DNA from: Pelobates cultripes | Taxonomy: Eukaryota > Chordata > Amphibia > Anura > Pelobatidae | Reading direction: 5' to 3' | NCBI GenBank assembly: GCA_933207985.1 | Contig: OW240914.1 | Location: 128,046,999-128,110,998, forward strand | Length of the DNA: 64,000 nt | Part shown: in pieces, positions 12,578 through 23,588 of the stretch | Numbering within the stretch: the stretch's first letter is position 1 | How the letters are laid out: each line of letters begins with the position of its first letter | Program-made: the position numbers and the translations under genes | Notes under the pieces: generated by a model | Told to the model about the DNA's origin: nothing | Database searches by the model: none | The model's input: the letters and a program-made list of their open reading frames with translations, nothing else

Positions 12578-13235
12578 GCAACAGCGAAAAAATGGAACGG
12601 ACCAGAAAAATAAATCGAAAAAAACATGTATTGAAGTGTCTTATCTAGAAGGGGTACATATACAATATTCAAAGAAAAATATATAATAAAAATATATAAT
12701 AAAAAAATCGATAAGGCAAAATGGTAAAGGAATAAATAATAAATGATGATAAATGTATACAAGTGAAAAAAAATATAAAAAAATTGGTTGATATATATGA
12801 CACAATCCAAATAGGACACCTCTTCCACAGATATAACATTTAGGTATAGTACATAATAAAAATAATGGAATACAGATGAAAAATTATATAATAACAACAA
12901 TAATGGTTAATAATCAAGCAATATACTGTACTCCAGAAGATATCTAAAACTTAAAAACAAAACACATGTTAAACACAATAGCTACTATAAAACAAAACTT
13001 AAACAAGAAAGAAAAGGAAGGAAAAAAACTCATGGAAACAGCCCAATAAATACATAGAAGAGACAAAATACTAAATTGGAGTGGGGGGTATTTATGTATT
13101 CTTCTGTGTTTTACATTGATGTTAAATTAGACCTGTAAAGTCTATATCCCTATTCAGACCCTGTTTAAGAGTGCCTAAATTATAGATCCATTGAGCTTCT
13201 TTTTTATTCAGTTGTATGGATCTATTGCCTCCTCT

Positions 13236-14072
13236 CTAATTCTTTTCCACTCTATCTATCCCGATCGCTATAAAATTGTCCCATGAAAAAGATGGACATG
13301 AATTGCAGTGTTTAGGAACACTGTGTTCTATTTTATTATTCAGAATATTATAAAAATGTTCTGCCAACCTAGTGTGTAATTTTCGGATTGTACGCCCTAT
13401 ATATTGGGCTCCACATTGTAAGATGTAAATAACAAACGTAGTAGAACATTGAATAAACTTTTTAATTTCATATTTTTTGTTGGTATAAGTACCTCTAAAC
13501 TCGTGTGTGGTTCTTTTCTGAAATTTACAGGTGGAACATTTTCCACAACTGTAAAAACCTTTAAGGTTAAACAACTGAGTATCTATTCTCTTGGTCCGTA
13601 ATAAACTGGATGCTAACTGGTTTTTTAAATTTTCTGCTTTTTTATATATCACCATTGGTTTTTCTGGGATGACTTTTCCTAAAACATGATCTTTCTTTAA
13701 TATATGCCAATGTTTATTCAAAATCTTTTCTACTTTTTTGGCCTGAGAATTAAACCTGGTAATAAAGGCATATTCAAAACTATTGTCAGTTCTATTCTTT
13801 TTTATTTTACCCTGATTATTTAACAGCGATTGTCTTTCTAGACTTTTTACTTGTTTCTCATCTAAATTCATTTTATTCACGTCATAACCCTTTTCATAAA
13901 ATCTATTTTTAATAATTTGGTTTTGTTCCTCAAACGTTGATAAATCTGTACAATTACGTCTTAGGGACATTTGTAAGCCATGGGCCGTAATGTAGACTTG
14001 ATTTAGTAATAGCTGTGTTACAATCCGTACTCTTAAAAAAAGTCTTACTTTCAAGTTGTCCTCCTTCAACAT
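13236..14072 (-). pseudogene. PLE-1 C-terminal part with GIY-YIG endonuclease
   Basis: A 278-codon frame. A CxxC pair (CGKCSTCKF) is followed by the GIY-YIG nuclease core: VIYILQC, then QYIGRTIR, then TRLAEH. In Penelope-like elements this domain nicks target DNA. The upstream part (KVEKILNKHWHILKKD) matches the same region of PLE-2 (KINKIINKHWHILRDD). The frame is cut off from the RT by stops and frameshifts, so the copy is inactive. Confidence 0.9.
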
Positions 14073-14089
14073 AGAGGGTAAGGTCCAAA

Positions 14090-14640
14090 GAGTCGATATG
14101 TGTAGAATGAATCACTGATGTAAAATGTAAATTGTAGTCGTTACAATTGATGTTATTTATGAAGGCTATGAGTCCCTCTGACTGACCTTCCCATATAATT
14201 AGGACATCGTCTATGTAGCGTCACCATAGGACAAGACCACCCCGGCCGCCTCATACACAGTGATCGCCGTGGTTTCCCAATGGGACACGTAGAGTTTGGC
14301 AAAGCTCGGGCGAATCTTGTCCCCATGGTGACGCCACATAGCTGTAAAAAGAAAGTAGAGTCGAACCAAAAGTAGTTCTTAGTTAATACAAAATTAATAC
14401 AATCAAAAAGTCTATTTGACATATATTTAATTGCTGTTTAGATACTAAAATGTCTTTAATGGCTGCCAGCCCTTTACAATGGGGGATACTAGTGTATAAA
14501 GAGGATACATCAACTGTAGCCATAAAATAAGTAGATTTCCATTCTATTTTTTGAAGGTCATATAATATATGTTTAGTATCCTTGATATGAGATGGAACCA
14601 TTTGTATATAAGGCTGGAGAAAAAAATCTACATATTCGGA
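14090..14640 (-). pseudogene. PLE-1 reverse transcriptase core, frameshifted
   Basis: Frame 14601-14383 has ATVDVSSLYTSIPH, the PLE form of an RT catalytic motif. Next comes CGVTMGTRFA, which corresponds to TAMGTKFAPSYA in PLE-2. The Y-I-D-D box is still readable near 14205-14222 in another frame. Frameshifts lie near 14310 and 14390. Confidence 0.85.
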
Positions 14641-14822
14641 TAATCTAGAAGATAAAGAATCTATCCCACTAATAATGGGACAACCGGGGGGGTTTGTTAG
14701 ATCCTTGTGGATTTTTGGAAGGAAGTAAAATATCGCTGTCTTACATGCTATATTAAATAAGTAATCAAATTCTTCCTTTGTAATTATTTATTTTTCTATT
14801 CCAACTGATAGAAGTGTCTTAA

Positions 14823-15264
14823 AGGACCACTATAGTGCCAGGAAAACATACTCGGCCACCCGGCTCTGGAAGGGGGAAAGGGGTTAAAACTTACCTTTTT
14901 CCAGCGCTGGGCGGAGAGCTCTCCTCCTCCGATCCTCCTCTTCTCCTCCCATGCGGCTGAATGCGCACGCGCGGCAAGAGCTGCGCGCGCATTCAGTCGG
15001 TCACATACGAAAGCATTCATAATGCTTTCCTATGGACGCTTGCGTGCTCTCACTGTGAAAATCACAGTGAGAAGCACGCAAGCGCCTCTAGTGACTGTCA
15101 ATTAGACAGCCACTAGAGGATTAGGGGGAAGGCTTAACCCATTCATAAACATAGCAGTTTCTCTGACACTGCTATGTTTATTAAAAAATGGGTTAACTCT
15201 AGCTGGACCTGGCACCCAGACCACTTCATTAAGCTGAAGTGGTCTGGGTGCCTAGAGTGGTCCT
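14823..15264. mobile_element. hairpin-chain MITE copy A (T2/Kolobok-like, TTAA target)
   Basis: 442 bp, flanked by TTAA at 14819-14822 and 15265-15268. It begins AGGACCACTATAGTGCC and ends GCCTAGAGTGGTCCT, so the outer 8 bp are inverted repeats. The inside is a row of perfect or near-perfect hairpins, with no coding. It is inserted in PLE-1 and has lost the hairpin next to one end relative to the copies at 46287 and 50748. TTAA target and AGG ends fit the T2/Kolobok-type MITEs known from Xenopus; the family assignment is from memory. Confidence 0.9.
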
Positions 15265-15269
15265 TTAAT

Positions 15270-16050
15270 ATCCTGTAGAAATGATTGTGTAGGGTCCTTA
15301 AGTAAAATTTTATAAGTAGTATTGTCCCCTAAAATCCTATGGGCCTCTTTCATATAAAATTGTCTACGCATTATTACTATGCCCCCCCCACCCCCCTGTC
15401 GGCTTCTTTTATAATCAAGTCAAAATTTTCAGTCAATTGTTTTATTGCCTCCTTTTCTTTCTTAGAAAGATTTTGAGTGTATTTATTATGGGTGATTTTA
15501 TCCAGATCATCTTGGACAAGTTCATTGAATAATTCCAGATATTTATTCTTTTCCATACGGGGATAAAAGTTAGATTTATTTTTTTATTTTGAATGTACTA
15601 TCGGGATCGGTAATAATTCTCGATTATCAGAGATATCAATATCATTAGGTATTGATTCTAAAATTCTTTCCTTCTGACGTTTTTCGAAAAATCCTTTTCT
15701 GGTCAATTTTTGGTTGTCGAAAAAAAAGGGGAAAAAGGTTTTGGATTAGCGGCTGGAGCAAATTTTAAACCCTTTTGTAAAAGGAAGAGTTGATATGGAG
15801 TAAGATCAATATTGGAGATGTTAAAAATGCCTTCAGTATTTTTTAATGGAGTTTGTTCCAATTCGTGGAATGAGAAGAATGTGGGTGATCTTCTGTTTCT
15901 ACATATGGTCTTTTTTTGTTTGGGGATCTTACATTGTGCAATCTGTTGCGAGTGGGTAGGAAATGTGTATTTCGGTTTTGCACCTTGTCTAAAAAAGTTT
16001 CTGAATTTGTATCCTGTCTTTCTATCTGATGCACAGAGGCTTTTTTGGGG
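15270..16050 (-). pseudogene. PLE-1 RT N-terminal part, broken
   Basis: On the minus strand IFNISNIDLT...LLQKGLKFAPA corresponds to the conserved IFNLTDTEL...VLQKGLKFAPT of PLE-2. Around 15370-15430 a broken match to the KPADKGGG box of Penelope-like RTs is seen. Several stops occur. Confidence 0.75.
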
Positions 16051-16412
16051 GTATGTGGTCCCCAGTGGCGTAGCGTGGGTTGTCAGCACCCGGGGCAAGG
16101 CAAGTAATTTGCGCCCCCTAACCCGTGGATTTTAGCACTCGAGTCTCTTCCACTAGATTAGTTAAAGAAACCCTTACCCCCCAAGCACATGTATTGTTTG
16201 TTATGAAAATACTTATGTAATTAAAGTAAAATGCATCTAAATACAAGTTTATTGGCACCAGGGCCGGTGCAAGGATTCTTGCTGCCCTAGGCAAGAATAC
16301 ATTTTGACGCCCCCTTATGAATGCAACTACATTCCCTCAGAAGTTTATTCACTAAACTCTGAATTACACTAAAGAGACATTTAGGGAAAGAGGCGCACTG
16401 AGTAGATATTAA

Positions 16413-16680
16413 AGGGAAACTATAGTGCCAGGAAAACAAACTTGTTATCCTGGCACTATAGCTTCCCCCTCCGTCAAGCGCATCCCCCCTCGTGGTGCAG
16501 CAGGGGTTAAAACACCTTCTGTCACTTACCTGGGTCCAGCACCAATGTCTTTTGTGCTGGCTTGGGTCCGCCTTAGCTCCTCAATGGCCGCGCTCGCAGT
16601 GGTATTTCCGTGACTGGACGTCCCCATGCATAGCCACTAGAGGAGTTAACCCTGAATGGTAATTATTGAAGTTTCTTAAA
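16413..16680. mobile_element. T2-like MITE fragment
   Basis: After TTAA at 16409-16412 the sequence starts AGGGAAACTATAGTGCC and forms a hairpin with GGCACTATAGCTTCCC. The opposite end is missing. It is related to the hairpin-chain MITEs in this window. Confidence 0.65.
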
Positions 16681-16694
16681 AATTGCAATAATTA

Positions 16695-17300
16695 CCTTTG
16701 CAGTGTCACTTACACAATCTCACTAATACACACACTCTCTCACTGGCATACACACTTACACATTCTAACTCTAACTTAAACACTAACACATACACATTCT
16801 CACTGACCTACACATTGTCACTTGCACACTCTCACTAACATACACAGTGTCACTTACACACACAGTGTCACCTACATACTCTCACTTATACACCCACACT
16901 CTAACTTACACACGATCACTGGCATAGACATTGTCAGTTACACACTCTAACACCACACAGTGTCACACATGCTCACTAACAGTGTCACTTGCACACTCTC
17001 ACTAACTGTCACTTGCACTCTCTCCCTAACACATACTCACCAACAGTGTCACTTGTACACTTTCCCTAACACATACTCACTAACAGTGTCACTTGCACAC
17101 TCTCCCTAACACACACACCCAGAGTCACTTGCACATTCTCACTAACACACACACATACACACACAGAGAGAGAGAGAGTCACTTGCACACTCTCCTTAAC
17201 ACACACACTGTCACTCAAACACAAACTTTACATAAGGTCACACTTTATTTACACACACACACCAATTTAACACTCCCCCATTTACAAACATGCACACAAT
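16695..17300. repeat. low-complexity tandem repeat of CACTTGCACACTCTCACTAA type
   Basis: About 600 bp of imperfect repeats built from TGTCACTTGCACACTCTC and ACACACAC pieces, with variable unit lengths of about 30-45 bp. It lies inside the nested hAT-like element. Confidence 0.85.
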
Positions 17301-18105
17301 AAGCAATCCCCCTTAACCATGCCATACCTGGGTGCTGTGCTGAGCAGAGGTCCAGGCTGCAGGATCCAGGATCTTGCTCTTTCTCCTGGGGAGCAGGAGA
17401 GCTGTGCACTTTGAGCACAGGCTACTTCCTGCTCCCTTCACAGTGCTTCCGGTGTTCACAGGCTCCCCCTGCCTGCAGGAAGCACAGTGCTCTGCTCGAG
17501 TTACAGCAAACCCCACTGCCCGAGCAGGTAATCTGCTACAGAGGGAGCCCAGCAGGTGAGTGGCTGCGCTGGCATCCCCGGACAGCTACAGCAGGGCAGC
17601 CCACCGGGAAACGTCTCGGTGGGCGCCCCCTAGAGGCCGGCGCCCTAGGCGAATGCCTTATTCGCCTTAATGGTAGCGCCGGCCCTGCCTGGCACCCCCC
17701 CCCCCTCCACAGTGGGCGGCGACCCGGCGGCTCGGATTGGATTCGCACAGCCAGCACTGCAGAGAGAGTGAGTGAGCCAGGCAGGGGAAGAGAGCTGCGA
17801 GTGCGAGCGCGCCCCCCCAGATGTTGCGCCCGGCCCCTCCTGCACCCCCCACGCTACGCCTCTGGTGGTCCCTGATATAATGATGTAGAATTTCTTTTAG
17901 ATCTATCGATATTGGATCTATATGTTTTTGGGAAGGAACCATTACCATATGATCTTTTTTGATAAGGCTGTCTATAGGATTTTGATCTGAAAAAAATTCT
18001 ATGGTTACCTACCTTAAAATCTTCCTAGTCCATTTTAAATTTAGAAGCTTTATTATTCAAAATTCTATCATTATTTTAATGGTTTCTTTTAAATTTTTGG
18101 TATTT

Positions 18106-18642
18106 TTATTCTGTAGTATTCGTTTCATGAATAGTTATAATTTCTGTTTCTAAAGAATTAACTTCCGTTTCCAAATGATTAAGAGATCTTTTTTGGAATT
18201 CTATAAGGCTTTTCATATATTTTCTAGAGTACTCTTCACTAGCTAAATTCCATTCGTCCATGAGTTGTGTGTCATCTATGCCAAAATCCAGCATTTTTGT
18301 GACCCTTAAACCTCGTGGAATAATGTTAAAAGAAGATATCCATTTTTTTGTTTCCTTAATAAGTAACCGTTCTAATTGAATAAACTTTTTGTTAAGATTG
18401 TCATCATTACTGATGGCATTATTATGAAATAAAGTGCCTATTTTAATATTTCTCTCTTTTCTAAGTTCTTGATAAAATAAATTAGAAGGCATAACACAAA
18501 TGTAAGTAGTGGAGGTATAGAGGGACTGAAACAAAAGATACACCAAAGAAAATACCAAACCACTAAAAATACATATACAAGCAAACCTACTAAAGAAAGT
18601 GTGCCCTCTGAAACACCAATACAATAATAAAGCAAAAACCAA
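18106..18642 (-). pseudogene. PLE-1 N-terminal coiled region
   Basis: 178-codon frame, rich in Lys, Glu, Asn and Leu, with heptad-like spacing (FIQLERLLIKETKKW; LETEVNSLETEI). No enzyme motif. It lies upstream of the RT in element order. PLE-2 has a comparable basic and coiled region at the same place, so this is probably the N-terminal part or a separate ORF1 of the element. The Met shown is not reliable, because the first ~40 codons lie in the terminal repeat. Confidence 0.6.
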
Positions 18643-19365
18643 ACAAGTAGGAATGCAAAAGGAGTGAAGTAATCATACAACCTTATAATATAATAGCAAT
18701 ATCTATAAAAAGATATATAAATCCCTCGTAGAGTAATAAAAGTGTAAATGTATAGACACGCAAGATGTATATATTGAACTCACAGTGGAAGTGACGCCGG
18801 ACGTTCTTTATGCGTTCCAGCATGACACGCACGCGACGGATTTCCAACACAGATGAATCTAATTGGGTTTTTAAGGCAGCTTAATAAATGAAGATTTTTG
18901 GGAGAATAGAATCTTAATCCCTGAGGAAGTCCAGTGGACGAAACGCATTGGATTACTACATTGGGGACTCACTTGCTGTACTTTTATTTCCAGTTTACAG
19001 TGGATTATATGCTGTTTTTACCTGGACCTTTGTAAGTGCATTTTGTAATAAATTCTTTGTATTTTTAATTCCATCTGCACTATTTCTTGGTTTCTTTATT
19101 TTTACAAGTGCTAAAGAAGATTTTCTCCATCTAACTTTGAAGATCATTTCTGATTAAGGACGATGGGCCTGATATTCACTTATATCTTGTGAGTTCAATA
19201 TATACATCTTGCGTGTCTATACATTTACACTTTTATTACTCTATGTGCAATTTATATATCTTTTTATAGATATTGCTTACCACGCGGTTATATTATAAGG
19301 TTGTATATTTATCATTTACACCTTAGAAGTCATTACTTCACTCCTTTTGCATTCCTACTTGTTTG
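18640..19365. repeat. inverted pair of PLE-1 terminal repeats (pLTR-like)
   Basis: 18640-18785 and 19187-19365 are inverted copies. Shared stretches include CTATACATTTACACTTTTAT, TATATACATCTTGCGTGTCT and TTCACTCCTTTTGCATTCCT. The 401-bp spacer 18786-19186 carries a hammerhead-like motif. Penelope-like elements often end in such direct or inverted partial copies. Confidence 0.85.
18912..18956 (+). ncRNA. hammerhead-like ribozyme motif of PLE-1
   Basis: CTGAGGA at 18921-18927 fits the CUGANGA core. An A is followed by a GTCC/GGAC stem with loop AGT, then GAAAC at 18940-18944 and CGCATTGG. The CC before the core can pair with GG after the ATT. One extra A separates the core from stem II compared with the textbook hammerhead, so cleavage is unproven. 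Penelope-like elements are known to carry hammerhead ribozymes in their terminal repeats. Confidence 0.55.
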
Positions 19366-20128
19366 TGTTATTTATTTATGTACCAGTATTTATAAAATAT
19401 TTTACCAGGAAAGATACATTGAGATTTCTCTCGTTTTCAAGTATGTCCTGGGTCCACAGGCACCCAGACCACTTAATCTAAATTGAGTGTTCTGGGTGCC
19501 ATGTCCCTGTCTGCTTAACCCTGCAGTCTAAAGCATTGATGTTCTGCAGAAAAGACAATCTTTACATTGCACAGTTTAAACTCGGCTGTTTCTATCAGAC
19601 GGTCTTGGTGCAGTATGGCTTTGTAATGTGCACTAACCTTCCGATGCTTTCCTATGGGAAAGTATTGGATTGGCTGAGACGCTTTTGTACCCCGTGATGG
19701 CAGCCCTGTTCATAACAGGTTAGAAGTTCCCAAAATGTTTATATACCACAAAGCTGACATATCTGTTCTCTCTCTCTCTCCATTCTCAGAGTCTGTCCAG
19801 AACTGCCACAATAAATCATTCTGGATATTTCTCTGCACACTCTAATGCCACATTCACACAGTCTGCCTCTCATTCTATTCCCTTGCAGGCATTGCTTTCC
19901 TTTAGGATGAGTTCAAGCAGAAGATACACCTATAGGAGTGTTTCCTTGATAACAGACATTCAGAGCCTTCTTATCTCTGTGATGATCGACAGAGCCTGAA
20001 TTGACTGGCAGGAGGCAGAAAAGATAGTTTTTAAAAATAAATAAATAAAGCTCTGGTTTTAGAGAACTCTAAACATTTACTAACAATTCTGCTAGCACAT
20101 ATATAGATGAAATGTAATTCTCTGTCAC
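19366..20128. other. non-coding, with a hairpin remnant of a T2-like MITE
   Basis: No gene. At about 19460-19500 GCACCCAGACCACTTAATCT is mirrored by the GTTCTGGGTGC side, the same hairpin that sits at one end of the hairpin-chain MITEs. Flanking TTAA ends were not identified. A TC run lies near 19770-19782. Confidence 0.5.
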
Positions 20129-20710
20129 TTAAAGGGACACTATAGTCACCAGAACTACAGATTATTGAATTTGTTCTGGTGAGTAGAATCATTACCTTCA
20201 GGCTTTTTGCTGTAAACACTGTCTTTTCAGAGAAAATGCAGTGTTTACATTACAGCCTAGTGATAACTTCACTGACCACTCCTCAGATGGCTGTTAGAGA
20301 TCCTTCCTGGATCATGGCTGCCTAAAATCCATCCAAACATTCATGACTGGTGTATAGTCGCCATATGGGCAGTCGGAACCTTGGACAACAACCACCCCAC
20401 ATACCTATCCCCAATAACACGCTGACACTAGGTATATGGGAAAAATTGTCCACAGCTTTATTAACAAACAGAAACGATACTAATAATTTAACATATATAT
20501 AAAACATGGGTCATTGACCCCCATCCTCCGCCCTCGCATCTATACCTTCATTAAATATCAGGGCAATGACCCAACATAAGCAACACATAAATATATATAA
20601 ATAACGCTTTAACCTTACTCCAACATGAACCGATTTGAATGCCAACCATAAGTAACCACGGTAGGGGTATACCCAGATACCCCTACCCCACCAGGTTCTG
20701 AGCCACCTCC

Positions 20711-21199
20711 ATGACCGGTGTATAGTCGCCATATGGGCAGTCGGACTCCAGGACAACCCTCCCATATACCCAACCCAATAACTCACTGACACAAAGGTAT
20801 ATGGGAAAATTTGTCCACAGCTTTATTTAACCAATCTTGAATAATAATAATTTATTAAGCAATAATAATTTTAACAATAAACATGGGTCATTGCCCCCAT
20901 ACTCCGCCCTCGTAACCGAATCCTTCTGTTAATATAACAGGCAATGACCCCCATATAAATAACATATATACATATACATATAACATATAACATACGTATC
21001 AACATATTCCAACATACCAACTTAAAGTGCCAAACATAAATTAACCATGGCAGGGGTATACCCGGATACCCCTGCCCCACCAGATTCTGAGCCACCGACA
21101 GGACTCGGAACCTACCAACCACCAATGACCACAGTTTTACGTCTCCATGACGTTCATCCTAGGGAGCCTATTTCTTCTCCTTCAGCTCCCTATCCCGCC
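20711..21199 (-). repeat. Ngaro terminal repeat, outer A copy
   Basis: 489 bp, matched by 21428-21916 with, by my reading, a single difference (CATATACC versus CACATACC). Forms the 3'-most repeat on the minus strand. Confidence 0.93.
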
Positions 21200-21427
21200 G
21201 CTGTGAAAAAACGGGATAACCCAAGTCCGAACCAAATTCAGGGAGGGTGGGCGGGACAAACTCAGCAAGGTAGTAATTAAAAGTGAAGGCTTTAAAATGG
21301 CTGCCTATTTAAATAGCCAAGCCTACTTACCCATAACTCCCTACTTCCTTCCCTCCTCCTATGCCCGCCTCCTAACCCCTGTCAAGGCCTTTTTTCGCTT
21401 AGCTGCGCTTTGGCTACATGGGGCTAC
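21200..21427 (-). repeat. Ngaro terminal repeat, internal B copy
   Basis: 228 bp between the two A copies. 21256-21427 is repeated at 27500-27671 at the 5' end of the element. It ends GGGGCTAC, the same as the element's outer right border. Confidence 0.93.
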
Positions 21428-21916
21428 ATGACCGGTGTATAGTCGCCATATGGGCAGTCGGACTCCAGGACAACCCTCCCACATACCCAACCCAATAACT
21501 CACTGACACAAAGGTATATGGGAAAATTTGTCCACAGCTTTATTTAACCAATCTTGAATAATAATAATTTATTAAGCAATAATAATTTTAACAATAAACA
21601 TGGGTCATTGCCCCCATACTCCGCCCTCGTAACCGAATCCTTCTGTTAATATAACAGGCAATGACCCCCATATAAATAACATATATACATATACATATAA
21701 CATATAACATACGTATCAACATATTCCAACATACCAACTTAAAGTGCCAAACATAAATTAACCATGGCAGGGGTATACCCGGATACCCCTGCCCCACCAG
21801 ATTCTGAGCCACCGACAGGACTCGGAACCTACCAACCACCAATGACCACAGTTTTACGTCTCCATGACGTTCATCCTAGGGAGCCTATTTCTTCTCCTTC
21901 AGCTCCCTATCCCGCC
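21428..21916 (-). repeat. Ngaro terminal repeat, inner A copy
   Basis: 489-bp direct repeat of 20711-21199. Its inner edge at 21916 abuts the coding region, 22 bp from the stop of the hydrolase ORF. Confidence 0.93.
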
Positions 21917-21937
21917 ACAAGCTCAGACCTTGACTCC

Positions 21938-22612
21938 TTAAGCTGTCTGAGCTCCGCCACCCCGAAGAAAAAGAGCCTTAGTTATGCCCTCCTGCCAGCC
22001 CAGGGTCAACAGATCCCAACCAACTGCCGAGAGATGAACTCCATCCGAGCGGTAGTACCCCGGCAAACCACCTTCCAACTCGCTGTGTCGAACTACCACA
22101 CCCCCTAGCTTCCGCACGAAGCTTGCCATCAAGCTATTCACTTTCTTCCTACATCTGTCAATAGCCTTCGGGTCCCTAGCATGCCGCCACCGCTTCCTAG
22201 GGATAATCTCCGACCAGACCAACATCACCCCCGGAAGTAGGTCCCTTAAACCGTTAAGGTCCTGCTTCATCCACTTCACTAGCCGCCGCTGCGGAGTGAG
22301 GCCCAAGTCGTTGCCCCCCGCATGGAGCACCAGCAGGTCCGGCCGTTGCCCGCCTGCTACCATCCGGAACACCCTTTCGCAGACCTCCCCCCAACAAAAA
22401 CCCCTGTACCCGAACCACTGTACTGCCAACTGGTCCCGATGAAAGCCCAGCTGGTGGCCCTGAGCTCGAGCTGCAGCCCTCCTTTCGGCCCAGAAGACAA
22501 ATGAATGGCCCACGATCCATGCGACACGGCCTGGGGGAGAGAAGGAAAACAGATCATAACAGCCCCTTATGCACCCAGCCCCCGGGGATCCCCCCCAAAG
22601 GCCCTTCACCAT
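21938..22612 (-). CDS. SGNH/GDSL-type hydrolase ORF of the Ngaro element
   Basis: 224 aa. Block I is VGHSFVFWAERRA (residues ~34-46, with Ser in a GHS setting instead of GDS). An ALVLHAGGNDLGL-like segment gives the block with GGND (about 100). DGVHLSAVG near 190 supplies the Asp and His of the last block. SGNH hydrolases are esterases, and an ORF of this kind is known in vertebrate Ngaro elements; its role in retrotransposition is not known. The ATG at 22612-22610 follows directly on the stop codon of the recombinase frame, so it may be made by termination-reinitiation. Intact and open. Confidence 0.85.
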   Translation of the reverse strand: MVKGLWGGSPGAGCIRGCYDLFSFSPPGRVAWIVGHSFVFWAERRAAARAQGHQLGFHRDQLAVQWFGYRGFCWGEVCERVFRMVAGGQRPDLLVLHAGGNDLGLTPQRRLVKWMKQDLNGLRDLLPGVMLVWSEIIPRKRWRHARDPKAIDRCRKKVNSLMASFVRKLGGVVVRHSELEGGLPGYYRSDGVHLSAVGWDLLTLGWQEGITKALFLRGGGAQTA

Positions 22613-23588
22613 CTACTCCAATAAACCCAAGCGCACATATGAACGGAACCGTACCGACTCCCATCTCCCAATCCGTTTCACTATGTCATCCCCCAGACCC
22701 AACCGAGCTGCCTCCGTAGCCGCCCCAATACGAAAGGAGTGTGTACCAAAAGTATCCACCCTCAGTCCTAGCTTTCCCAGTCCAGACCGAAAAACCTTGG
22801 TGAACTGGAACCGGGAGAGGGAAGACCCGTCCGCGTGTACCAGCAGCGATCCTCCAACCCCCGGCCTCCGTGCCATGTACCCCGCCACCGCGGCCACTGG
22901 GCACAAAGCGGAGCCCGGCAGGGCCCGCAGCGTCACATCTCGGCCCTTGCCTAACATGTCCGTCTTGGATCTTGCCAGGTGTACAACCACCTTCCCTTCC
23001 AGCACTCGGACCCCCGACACCTGTACCCCTCCTGCCGCAGTCCTCGTGGCACTGACCAACTCCCCTACCCGAAAGGCTCCAAAGAAGGCCAACAGAAACG
23101 CCGCCTGAAACAACGATGCTTCGAACCTGTCGAAACATATAGTAGGCAATAAACCGACCAGGTCACTCAACACTCGCACCGATACTGGGCGCCGAGTGTC
23201 AGGCCGTCTGCGGCCCCGCCGGTACCCCTTCAGTGCCTGCCTTATGACAAAGGCCTTAGTAAGGTCCTCTTCCCCATGTAGCTTGAACCAGAAAGCCATC
23301 GCCGCCATGGACCTGTCAACCACCGCCGGGGATGCCCCCTTCGCCAGAAATTGACAGGTGTACCAGAGGAACGCATCCTTGAGCGAGTTCCCCCGCCGGC
23401 AGGCGGTCCAACCCTCCCCATGACCTTTCCCAGGAGTCCCAGACCTTACTGTAAGCGGCCCATGTGGCCGGCGCCAGCGAAGCCTTCACCAGTCCCCCAA
23501 GCAGGTCGCCCCGAGCCGCCAAATCTCGTCTGGGCAAGCCTGCCCCACTTCTTGGGCTTCCGGCGCCACCGTCCGGAATCGTGACCAC
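22613..23588 (-). pseudogene. tyrosine recombinase of the Ngaro element, one frameshift
   Basis: The N-terminal core-binding part (SLAPATWAAYSKVWDSWERS) is in frame 23588-23316. The catalytic part is in another frame and continues to 22613, with Arg in GAFRVGEL, HSFRIGAA (His and Arg) and the final Tyr in RFRSYVRL. All main catalytic residues of the family are present. The two frames meet near 23390-23395 at a G5 run, so a single base is gained or lost there; a sequencing or assembly error is possible. The start overlaps the RT ORF by about 100 bp. This enzyme would insert the circular DNA copy into the genome. Confidence 0.85.

Larger units (their letters stand above)
16259..17687. mobile_element. 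second hAT-like element nested in copy 1
   Basis: Begins CAGGGCCGGTGC and ends GCGCCGGCCCTG, an inverted pair with one mismatch over 12 bp. The 8 bp outside are ATTGGCAC (16251-16258) and CCTGGCAC (17688-17695), six of eight identical. Near both ends it carries the CCCTAGGC motif often seen in such hAT repeats. It holds no transposase. The nesting is inferred, since the uninterrupted interior is not available for comparison. Confidence 0.7.
16063..17864. mobile_element. hAT-type element copy 1 (CAGTGGCGTAG ends)
   Basis: The ends CAGTGGCGTAGCGTGGG and CCCACGCTACGCCTCTG form a 17-bp terminal inverted repeat with one mismatch. An exact 8-bp target duplication, GTGGTCCC, lies at 16055-16062 and 17865-17872, as hAT transposases produce. 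No transposase is encoded. It shares its first ~60 bp and last ~170 bp with the copy at 28206-29787, but the interiors differ. It is inserted in the coding part of PLE-1. Confidence 0.93.
12600..18785 (-). mobile_element. Penelope-like element PLE-1, decayed and interrupted
   Basis: On the minus strand the order is an N-terminal coiled region (18642-18106), the RT N-terminal part (about 16050-15300), RT core (about 14620-14090) and a GIY-YIG endonuclease (14072-13236). This RT plus GIY-YIG layout defines Penelope-like elements. Two later insertions interrupt it: a MITE at 14823-15264 and a hAT at 16063-17864. Across the hAT site the flanks are in the same frame once the insert and one target copy are discounted. 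The 3' border is not sharply defined, and the 5' end lies in an inverted pair of terminal repeats. Confidence 0.88.

Noticed and set aside
17411..17875. 154-codon plus frame and overlapping minus frames
   Set aside because: They lie in the GC-rich end of a hAT repeat, and the same segment recurs at 29600-29787 without keeping the frame.
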